Both the position numbers and the translations under genes were made by a program. From contig JASPKZ010003417.1 in NCBI GenBank assembly GCA_030220185.1, positions 43,501 to 107,500 on the forward strand: a DNA stretch of 64,000 nt. The letters are read 5' to 3'. This DNA comes from Diploptera punctata. Lineage: Eukaryota > Arthropoda > Insecta > Blattodea > Blaberidae. How positions within the stretch are numbered: the first letter of the stretch is position 1; every line of letters begins with the position of its first letter. This document shows positions 55,473-64,000 of the stretch, in pieces. Under the pieces are notes generated by a model that was given only the letters and a program-made list of their open reading frames with translations, was not told the DNA's origin and ran no database searches.

Positions 55473-56078
55473 AAAGTAAAGTGATCCCACAACAGGCCCG
55501 GAGGCCCTTGGGGTAGTAGGAGGTTAAGGCTCACACTTTTTCTAGACAATCGGCACTTTATGTCAGCCGGGTTGTCAGCCCTGCGTGACGGCCGCCTTTA
55601 CCCCCAGAACAAGCGTCTGGTACTCATTTCCGTTAGAGGCTGAGTCGACCCCAGGGCCATAGTGTCGCCAGAGGGTTTGGGTGAGTTTAAAAATCCTGAC
55701 CCCAACGGGACTTGAACCCTCGATCCTCCGGCTTGTAGCTCAGTGCCTTAACCACTACGCTACGGCGTTTCCCCCATAAGTAAAGTGATCCCACAACAGG
55801 CCCGGAGGCCCTTGGGGTAGTAGGAGGTTAAGGCTCACACTTTTTCTAGACAATCGGCATTTTATGTCAGCCGGGTTGTCAGCCCTGCGTGACGGCCACC
55901 TTTACCCCCAGAACAAGCGTCTGGTACTCATTTCCGTTAGAGGCTGAGTCGACCCCAGGGCCATAGTGCCGCCAGAGGGTTTGGGTCAGTTTAAAAATCC
56001 TGACCCCAACGGGACTTGAACCCTCGACCCTCTGGCTTGTAGCTCAGTGCCTTAACCACTACACTACGGCGTGCCCCC
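55473..56078 (-). mobile_element. SINE3 head-to-tail dimer
   Basis: Two SINE3 monomers of about 303 bp in the same orientation, each with its tRNA-like head on the right (GGGACTTGAACCCTCGA as B box, GTAGCTCAGTGCCTTAACCA). The pair shares one flanking repeat, ATCATAAAACAT, at 55461-55472 and 56079-56090. The monomers differ by only a few bases. Confidence 0.93.
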
Positions 56079-56090
56079 ATCATAAAACAT

Positions 56091-56461
56091 AGGCCTATAA
56101 AAGTAAATTTCTCTGGTTTTTAAAGTAATTTGACTTCCTTAAACCTTTTAGTTCCAAGCGGTCATTATAATTGCCCCCTCTACCATTGCATAAAATGCCA
56201 TGAGTCATTCTAGTAGCCATAAATTAAAAACTAAAGTATCTGACATCTTGAAACTCGGAATGAATTGGGGAATACGTCGTTGTAGAGAATTATGTTTCGT
56301 TTTTCTGTATGTTTTTTTATTAAGCGCGTGCATTCTGAAACCAACTTCATTGTCTTCTAGTACGCATACTTCTTTTTTATCAGAGAAATGTAGTAGGAAT
56401 CAAATCAGAGTGTAGACCTATTTATTCTACATATATACGATCTGTTTAATTACAATTCCAT
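56091..56461. other. unassigned DNA
   Basis: A 71-residue plus frame (56200-56415) has no recognisable motif. Nothing else seen. Confidence 0.45.
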
Positions 56462-56797
56462 GGCTCGATAGACCTAGAAGGCCCTTAGCCTATCAGCCGG
56501 CTGCTGGCCTCACATCCACATGTGCCAATCACAGGGGTAGATGATCATCTAGCCAGTGTAGGGGTGATATGTGGTCAGCATGTCGAGTCCCCCAGCCGTT
56601 ATAGCTAGTTTTTTTTAAAACCTGGAACCGCTACTTATTGTAGCTACCCAAATGCCTTACGATGCTGGGTGAGCACCGGTCCCATACTGGCCGAAATACT
56701 ATGAGAAAATGTCTTCCCCCATGGAGACTCGAACCAGCGCATGTCCAGTAGCTCTGCGCCAAAGCTTCCTACATTAACCACTCGGCTACAGTGCTGT
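56462..56797 (-). mobile_element. SINE1
   Basis: In reverse: GGCCCTTAGCCTATCAGCCG to CACTCGGCTACAGTGCTG, with only scattered changes. The last tail bases are altered (GGCTCGATAGACCTAGAAGG). Confidence 0.9.
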
Positions 56798-56925
56798 TTA
56801 GGATATTTAAAATTCACATGTTTATGCTGTAAAATGGCTAATAGTATTAAAAATGCAGAAATGTAGGATATATTCGAAGGAAGTAATGATTGTATTTAGT
56901 AAAAAAATAGCGCTACTCGGTTCAA

Positions 56926-57043
56926 ATTTCTGCTTTAGTGGCGATAATGATTTATCAGATCAGCTGAGCAGTGGCCTTGACATTGAAGACTGGATTAAAT
57001 ATATAGAAGAAAATGATGAATCAGCCTTCTTTAATTTCAGTTA
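56926..57043 (+). other. possible terminal exon, unassigned
   Basis: A pyrimidine-rich stretch ending TTTCTGCTTTAG (56926-56937) precedes an open frame GDNDLSDQLSSGLDIEDW, IKYIEENDESAFFNFS, stop. It looks acidic and non-repetitive, which is unusual in this window. No partner exon is visible, and I recognise no family. It could be chance. Confidence 0.2.
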
Positions 57044-57164
57044 ACACGAATTCTAGAGACTTAAAAATGCACCCCACCCAAATCCCTCTCTTATTTCAAA
57101 CTCCAATCTACTTTTTGCTACGATTAGAATTTTTATGCACAATCCAGATCATATAAGGATGGTA

Positions 57165-57480
57165 TTATATAAAACTTTCCTCATTAGAGGATTGCCTCAA
57201 GGACAAAGTGATACAGACAATTTTTGTAATTGATGAAATACATTTTGTAAATATATTTTAAAAAATCCAACTTGTAGCCCTAATTGAAGTATACATACTA
57301 TAAAGTAATTTTGTAAATATGGTTTCTTAAAATTGAAATTGATCCTCTAATGGCAGCGATGGCAATTCTAGAAAGATACACCCTGTCCAAATCTAAGGAA
57401 TTCCAAAATTTGGCTAAGAATCCTGGTATACTACCTCTTGCTCCGACCATCAATCCTGTGACAAAGGATTTAGAAATTTC
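57165..57480 (+). repeat. dispersed repeat shared with 11134-11425
   Basis: Contains a reading FLIRGLPQGQSDTDNFCN (57177-57232) and, separately, MAAMAILERYTLSKSKEFQN and LAKNPGILPLAPTINPVTKD (57350 onward). The first resembles a LINE RT GLPQG segment, but this is not enough for a call. Confidence 0.7.
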
Positions 57481-57527
57481 CCCCATGAATGTAACTTTAG
57501 CCCTTGTATCTGTTAGTGTCTGTCTAA

Positions 57528-58845
57528 AGGTACGTACACACTTGCGCGCCGCGCGGCTCGCGGCGCGCGCGCATCATGTTCGTCAGATTTGGACGGGGTT
57601 TTAAGGTGCGCGCGAACAGCGCGCGCGTCTCTCACCACGATCCACTCATTGTCGGTTTTTTCCACAAACACTTTGATGGTTCGCTGTTTATATTTGGACG
57701 GGTACCTGAGAGGTTCGTTGTTTTCGGTGCGCACCTATTATTTGAGTATGGAGTGGTCAGAGGAAAACATGTTAAAACTTATTGATGTTTATAGAAGCAA
57801 GCAATTATTGTGGGATCCTCAACATAAGGATCATTTTTAAATCATTGAAAGGAGATGCCTGTTTTTTTTTCAATGTTATGTGTTTTTTTTTCGTGTGTGC
57901 TGTAATTGTATGAATAAATTAGAATTATTTAGAAAACATTATTTATTTAAGACGTTCATTTCATAATATTATGTATGAAGTATCACAAAACAATACAATA
58001 TATAAACACATTTATTACTAATTATTTATTTATTTCTTCAAAGACTCCAAAGAGCAAGATTGCTCATGTTAAGGGGCAATATACAAAAAATAATGGCCAT
58101 AAAACAATTAACAAAACAAATTCAGGCATAAGTTTAAGTAATACAAACTACTATAGATGCAAAATATATATACACATATAAATACAATATTTAAACAGGA
58201 TAATATTAATAATAACAAAATTAACTAAGAAAGCAATGAGAAAAAATATTTTTAATACAATTAGAAAAATGTTTAACATTCGTGAAATGTTGATATTCAA
58301 TAGGTAAGTTATTGTAATGGTTGATTAATGCATAACGAATCCCTTTTATACCTTTTTTTTTTTTTAGAAACTAGTATCTTTGTGCAATAAAGTACAACCT
58401 CTAGTATAATAATCATGTACATCTTTATTAAAAATTAAGGCCATGTTATGGTGAGATGTGAGATAGATTCTTAATAATTTTAAACATATATATACAAATC
58501 ATATATTTTTTAAAATTCCTTTAATGCTATAATATTTGAAAAAGTATAAATAAAGTTATAAGATGTAATAAGTAATAAGCGTGACCAGACGTCCCGATTT
58601 TGGCGGGAGAGTCCCGATTTTTAACAATTTGTCCCGCGTCCCGCGGCATTTTAAAAAAAAGTCCCTATTTTTGGGAAAGAATGCAGGACAAGCGGGAGAA
58701 CGGAAAGGGAATAGACTTGGTTGGTTACACCTGCTCTGCAAAATGTCTACTGAAGGTTTGTGGGTTTCCTATGGATCGCAGGAGGTTCGTTGAAATTAAT
58801 CATTTCGACGAACATAACACGCGGCGCGCATATGTGTACGTACCT
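57528..58845. mobile_element. PIF/Harbinger-type element
   Basis: Inverted ends AGGTACGTACACACTTGCGC and, reversed, AGGTACGTACACATATGCGC, flanked by TAA at 57525-57527 and 58846-58848. A 3-bp TAA/TWA duplication is the Harbinger pattern. Just inside the left end, a frame at 57749-57840 reads MEWSEENMLKLIDVYRSKQL, LWDPQHKDHF, the start of a MADF/Myb-like DNA-binding domain that accompanies Harbinger transposases. The rest of the protein is gone. Confidence 0.8.
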
Positions 58846-58940
58846 TAATAAGTGCAAGAGTTTTACGGTATAAACCTTGTTCTTTCAATATTTCAAATAG
58901 TGATTCTCGGTGACCGAATCGTAAGCTGTTTTAAAGTCAA

Positions 58941-58989
<49 letters not shown>

Positions 58990-59756
58990 GCCAAGATTTG
59001 GTTGTTTAACGTTATTTTAGTTTATTCTGTGTGTGGTTTGAAATCCCGCTATGTCATGATCACAAGGAAATTCCCATTTCCTCAGAGAGACCACCAAAAA
59101 AGTCTGGAACAATAATGTAGTAGGTATAAGCTTTTATTACTATAAACTAAGGTCTGTGTAAAAAATGGTTTTACCGTAATAATGTATCATTAATAATAGA
59201 AGAACGCGAAGGGTTTGGAATAATCTCCTCCCTACATATGACAGATTCACAAGTGATTGCCCACACACAACACAAGTGGGTTTGCTAGAGTTTCAATCAG
59301 CAAAACCATCTATAGATTCTTTTTAAAGGGGTTAAACTTCCGGGCTTGAGGATGATTCAGTGATTTGAATTGATACAACTTGTAAACGCTTGTCAGATGT
59401 TTGTCTAACTGTACTTTCCGCTCTCCCCGATCTTCCTCTGTCTCAAATTGGGGAGCATCGTTTTGTTGCTAAGTAACGGAACATGAGGCGGAGTTTGTAG
59501 GTGGTAAAAAATAAAAAAATAGAAAAAAAAACTGTAATAGGCCTATTATATGTTTTTGCGTGATAATGCGTTTTGTCGTACTTACAGCAATGGCGACCAT
59601 TATTGAAAATTCAACTTCGTACATTCGGGGTTGCCAACCTAAATAACTATACTGTAATATTACATAATACAAAACGCGTGTGATAAGTAAAACCACTGCT
59701 CTCTATGTACACTACATACAATATATATATATATATATATATATATACAAAAAAAT
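58846..59756. other. unassigned DNA with microsatellites
   Basis: TTA run at 58941-58990 and (TA)n at 59719-59747. No gene or repeat family recognised between them. Confidence 0.5.
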
Positions 59757-59764
59757 ATCCAATT

Positions 59765-60475
59765 ACTTTATAGCAGTGACGCTTTATCGATGTTATAATT
59801 AAATGTTTGACATTGCGCAATGCAAGCTTATTATGGTATGATAAGAAAAATAAATGCCTGGACGGTATTCGAACCCGGAACTCTGAGTCTGTATCTCAGC
59901 GTGTTATCCATTACACCACCAGGCGAATCCAATTCAAACACTTATTTTTCTTATATATGTATTATATTCTGCATTATTTCTAGATGTCGCGAGAACTCGG
60001 TCTTCACTGCCATCTAGTAGCTGACTATAACAAGTAAGCAAATTAAAGAGAATATTTTGACTTTATAGCAGTGACGCTTTATCGATGTTATAATTAAATG
60101 TTTAACATTGAGCAATGCAAGCTTCGTTGGGGTCAGGATTTTTAAACTGACCCAAACCCTCTGGCGGCACTATGGCCCTGGGGTCGACTCAGCCTCTAAC
60201 TGAAATGAGTACCAGACGCTTGTTCTAGGGTAAAGGCGGCCGTCACGCAGGGCTGACAACCCGGCTGACATAAAGTGCCGATTGTCTAGAAAAAGTGGGA
60301 GCCTTAACCTCCTACTACCCCAAGGGCCTCCTGAGGCCTGTTGTGGGATCACTTTACTTTTTGCAATGCAAGCTTAATATGGTATGATAAGAAAAATAAA
60401 TGCCTGGACGGGATTCGAACCCGGAACTCTGAGTCTGTACCTCAGCGTGTTATCCAGGCGAATCAAATTCAAATT
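59765..60475 (-). repeat. tRNA-like repeat, unit of about 297 bp
   Basis: TAGCAGTGACGCTTTATCGA occurs at 59771 and 60065, marking one full unit and a second that is cut by SINE3. Each contains, on the minus strand, a tRNA-like block (GCCTGGTGGTGTAATGGATA, GGGTTCGAATCCCGTCCAGG in the clearest copy). The anticodon loop reads ATACAGA or GTACAGA. An inverted copy is at 63185-63475. It may be a SINE or a tRNA-derived satellite. Confidence 0.75.
60125..60362 (+). mobile_element. SINE3, 5'-truncated, with target duplication
   Basis: GCAATGCAAGCTT at 60112-60124 and 60363-60375. The tRNA-like head is missing; it begins at CGTTGGGGTCAGG and ends GGGATCACTTTACTTTT. Confidence 0.95.
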
Positions 60476-60483
60476 TAATTATA

Positions 60484-63175
60484 ACATCTATAAAACGTCA
60501 CTAAAAATAAAAGAATAAATATATTAGCTGCTTCAGAAACAAAGAAAAAATTGAAAGGATGATAAATGATATGATGATGTTTTACAGTGGAGTAAGTCAG
60601 AAAGAAAGAGCGAAAGCAGGAGTGGCGATATTTGTGGATAAGAAATGGGGATCCAAAATAGACACGTATAATTGTATTAACGAAAGAATAATGACAGTGC
60701 GATTTAAGCATAATAGAGGACATATGACAATTATAGCAATATATGCACCGGAAGAAGGGAGAGATGAAGAAACAAACACATTTTATACAACTCTACAAAA
60801 GGAAATAAATAAGATAAACAAGAACGACATAATAATATTATTAGGAGACTTTAATGCTAGAGTGGGGAATCAACCAGTGGCAAATGTAATTGGGATCCAG
60901 GGAGAAAATGTCATAAATAAAAATGGACAAGAATTAAAACAGTTTGCAATTTTTAATGATTTTAAAATAACAAATACATTTTATAAGAAAAAAGATATTC
61001 ACAAATACACATAGTCAGCACGAGGTTTTCGTTCACTGATAGATTATGTGTTAATCAATAAGAAAACATCATCATTATTAACAGATACGAGAGTATTTAG
61101 AGGAAGTGACATCTATTCAGATCACTATTTAGTAATCTCAAAAATAAATATATTAGCGAGATGGAAGAAAACTAAAAACAAATATAGAAATAAAGAGACC
61201 ACATTCAAAGTACATTTATTACAAGATAAAAGTATACAAAATCTGTATCAGAATAGGCTAAATGAACAATTAATATTAAAACCTATTTCCAAAGAAACAA
61301 ACCGAGAATGGGATAATATAAAAGAAAGCATTGATAAAGCAGCATATGAGGAATTAGGAACAAAATATAAAATATATAACAAGAAGGGTTTAAGAATATG
61401 GAATGAAGAATTAGAAAGGATAATAAAAGATAAAAAAGAGGCTTATCACAAATATTTATAGAATAGAACACCAGAATTAAGAGCTGATTACAAACATAAA
61501 AGTGCAATAGCCAAAAGAGAAATCAAAAAAGCACACAAAGTCAGTTGGGATAGATATGTAAGCAAACTAGAATACGATATACATGGGCAGCAAAAAATAG
61601 CCTATAAAGTAATGAAACATCTAAATAAACAAGAAAAAGATACAATACAGATCAATGCAATTGAGAAGAAACAATGGGAAGAACATTATAAAAAACTGTG
61701 GTATAATGAAAATAAAATAACTAAAGATAACGTATATGAGTGTGAGATAGGAATAGATATGATAACAATGGAAGAATTAGAAGAAGTACTGAAAATAACA
61801 AAGAACAGAAAGGCAGCTGGAATAGACGGAATTAAAATGGAATTAATAAAATATGGAGGATTTTTTTTAAACTGAGATTATTACATTTTTTAAATTTATG
61901 TTGGAAACGAGCAACAATATCAGAAACCTGGACAACAGCAATAGTACAATCTATTTTTAAGAAAGGAGAACGTAACGACTGCAACAACTACAGAGGAATA
62001 AGCATTTTAACTGCAGGCTATAAAATATACTCAAGAATCTTAACATTTAGGTTAAAAACAAATAGCAGAGACAATGTTAACAGAAGAACAAAGTGGATTC
62101 AGACCAGGGCGTTCATGTATGGATAATATATTTACGATAAAATAATTTATAAACAAAAGAAGAGAATATAACAAGGAAACACACATAGCTTTTATTGATT
62201 TTGTCAAGGCATTTGATAAAGTAGACAGAGGAAAACTCTGGACAATTTTAAAAGAAAAAGGAATTCCGAAACACTTAATAGCAGCTATAAAGAGTTTGTA
62301 CTGGAACACAAATTTTGTTATAAAAACTAGAAATGAAGTAAGTAAAAATAATATTCATACTAATCAAGGAGTTAAACAAGGATGCAGTATATCTCCAGTT
62401 TTATTTTAACCTATACATCAATGATATAATAGAAAATGGAACGAAGAAACAAATAAAGGAATAAAATTAGATAAAACACACTACTTGAAAACATTATTAT
62501 ACGCTGATGACCAGGTAATAATAGCAAATACAAAAGACGAACTTCAAAGGAATATTTTTAAACTACATAATATATGTGAACAATATAATCTCAAAATACC
62601 CATAGAAAAGCTAAGGTAATGGCATTCCAAGGGAAAAATCAAATCAGATCGAAAATAGTAATAGGAAACAAAATCATAGAACAGGTGAACCATCTCAATT
62701 ATCTAGGATGTGACATTTAATTTAATTATGATAATGATATAAATAATAAAATAGCAAAATTCCAGAGAATATGTGGTACGATAAAACGATCACTAAATAA
62801 CAAAACAACAAGAGAGACCCAATTGAAATTTTATAAAATGTTGGCAGTACCGGTACTGCTCTATGGATCAGAAGCCTGGATACATAAAAAACAAGATCAA
62901 AGTAGGACAACGGCGGCAGAAATGAAATGTTTGAGATCTGTTAAAAGGAAGACAGAATCAAGAACACAGAAATAAGACAGGAACTTGAAATATTTGCAAT
63001 AACTGATAAAATAGATACATATAGACAAAAATGGAAACAACACATAGACAGAATGAATGAAGATAGATATCCAAAACAAATAACAAAATACAAACCTAAA
63101 GGCACCCGAGATGTGGGCAGACCTAGAAAGAGATGGGCCAACATACCTAATCCATGAATGCAGATGATGATGATG
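60484..63175 (+). pseudogene. LINE-D, nearly full-length endonuclease/reverse transcriptase
   Basis: The endonuclease part is at 60559-61160: RIMTVRFKHNRGHMTIIAIY with APEEGRDEE, IIILLGDFNARVGNQPV (GDFNAR active-site block) and DIYSDHYLVISKI (SDH block). RT part: LKITKNRKAAGIDGIKMELI, NYRGISILTAGYKIYSRIL, HIAFIDFVKAFDKVDRGKLW (motif A), NQGVKQGCSISPVLF, TLLYADDQVIIANTKDELQ (YADD box), VNHLNYLGCDI, MLAVPVLLYGSEAW and TRDVGRPRKRWA. Stops at 61012 and 61459 and frameshifts near 61860, 62060 and 62405 break it. The start of the endonuclease is missing. Ends in a GATGATGATG tail. Confidence 0.92.
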
Positions 63176-63184
63176 AAGATGATG

Positions 63185-63475
63185 ATAAAGCGTCACTGCT
63201 GTAAAGTAAAAATATTCTGTTTAATTTGCTTACTTGTTATAGTCAGCTACTAGATGGCAGTGAAGACCGAGTTCTCGCGACATCTAGTAATAATGGAGAA
63301 TATAATACATATATAAGAAAAATAAGTGTTTGAATTGGATTCGCCTGGTGGTGTAATGGATAACACGCTGAGGTACTGACTCAGAGATCCGGGTTCGAAT
63401 CCCGTCCAGGCGTTTATTTTTCTTATCATGCCATATTACGCTTGCATTGTTCAATGTTAAACATTTAATTATAAC
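63185..63475 (+). repeat. tRNA-like repeat, inverted copy
   Basis: Same unit as 59765-60475 in the opposite direction. The tRNA-like part is 63343-63411: GCCTGG pairs with CCAGGC, GTGT with ACAC, CTGAG with CTCAG around GTACTGA, and CGGG with CCCG around TTCGAAT. Position 7 of the acceptor stem is mismatched, and the anticodon would be ACU. Probably not a working tRNA. Confidence 0.75.
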
Positions 63476-63875
63476 ATATGAAGTCTGGCAAATTCCTACC
63501 AGGGAAATGAAAATAATTTTAAGTACAGAAATGGATGTTTTAAGAAGATCAGCTGGAAAATCTAGAATGGATAGAATACGAAATAAAGAAATAAGGGAAA
63601 TTATGGGTGTACAAGAGGAGCCGGACATCATAGACATCATAGAAAAGAAAAGATTGCAGTGGTATGGTCATGTCAAACAAATGCCAGAGCAAAGATTGCC
63701 AAACATTGTTATGGAATGGATCCCAATGGAAAGGAGGAAGAGAGGAAGACCGAAGAAAACTTGGATAGAAGGGGTACAAGAAGCTATGAATATCAGAGGA
63801 ATGGAGGAAGATCAATGGATGGATAGAGAGGAATGGCGTTTGGTTTCCGGAAGACGGCGGCAGCTGCCATGATAC
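63476..63875 (+). pseudogene. LINE-C C-terminal region, open frame
   Basis: A 141-residue frame (63447-63872) reads STEMDVLRRSAGKSRMDRIR, NKEIREIMGVQEEPDIIDII, RLQWYGHVKQMPEQRLPNIV and RKRGRPKKTWIEGVQEAMNI, ending MDREEWRLVSGRRRQLP. This is the intact last part of an endonuclease/RT LINE; the catalytic domains are missing. The first 15 or so residues belong to the tRNA-like repeat. A GATGATGA stretch follows. Confidence 0.88.
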
Positions 63876-63885
63876 TGGAAGATGA

Positions 63886-63888
<3 letters not shown>

Positions 63889-63925
<37 letters not shown>

Positions 63926-64000
63926 GGAACTTCGGGTAATTTGGGAAGAAAGGAATCTCTGGAAAGCAGGAATCAAAGGCAAACTGCTGTAAAGTGGAAA
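63889..64000 (+). other. TA run and LINE-C end at the window edge
   Basis: (TA)n at 63889-63918, then TAGGAACTTCGGGTAATTT, like the terminus of the MITE at 32187, then a reading WEERNLWKAGIKGKLL and a stop matching 46061-46130 reversed. The window ends within it. Confidence 0.6.

Noticed and set aside
63343..63411. A functional tRNA gene
   Set aside because: Acceptor position 7 is mismatched, the anticodon differs between copies, and long flanks repeat with it, so a dispersed repeat is more likely.

Overview
This is repeat-rich eukaryotic DNA, almost certainly from an insect and most probably a cockroach or close relative; Periplaneta americana is my best guess. That rests on the style of the repeats (abundant tRNA-derived SINEs, LINE 3' ends reading GKRPVGRPRMRWENN, frequent TAGGCCT words, long TTA and TA microsatellites) and not on any host gene. 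I find no intact host gene, no rRNA, no CRISPR and no bacterial-style operon. Nearly every long reading frame is either a decayed transposon protein or a product of tandem repeats that happen to lack stop codons.

Layout. 1-2.8 kb: a 391-bp tandem array split by a Penelope-like element (PLE) that itself carries a SINE. 3.8-5.7 kb: a 24-bp palindromic minisatellite in a 489-bp higher-order repeat. 6-20 kb: LINE and SINE fragments, a foldback element with arms of about 315 bp, a piggyBac-type MITE and a SINE split by a LINE. 21.0-22.4 kb: a hAT-type element with an 8-bp target duplication. 22.7-24.6 kb: a SINE in which one 31-bp internal segment has expanded to 53 copies. 24.6-34 kb: PLE copies, a CR1/Jockey-like LINE and a TA-flanked MITE. 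34.6-36.8 kb: a 2.2-kb foldback. 37-43 kb: LINEs, a SINE-in-SINE nest and a 291-bp near-perfect palindrome. 44-52 kb: two Tigger/pogo derivatives, a Helitron-like candidate and more LINEs. 52.3-54.9 kb: a hAT-like element with foldback arms and a LINE inside it. 55.5-56.1 kb: a head-to-tail SINE dimer. 57.5-58.8 kb: a PIF/Harbinger-type element. 59.8-63.5 kb: a tRNA-like repeat flanking a nearly full-length LINE.

Names used here: SINE1 to SINE4 are tRNA-derived families defined by their heads and tails in this window. LINE-A has an AAGT-type tail. LINE-B is CR1/Jockey-like with a TTA tail. LINE-C, D and E are endonuclease/reverse-transcriptase LINEs with GAA or GAT tails. The elements do not work together as a pathway; the order of nesting is the history. 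The most interesting signal is a hammerhead-ribozyme-like motif at several PLE-type termini. It has a CUGANGA core, a hairpin, GAAA, a self-complementary stem III and a short stem I. In one place two copies face each other inside a long palindrome.
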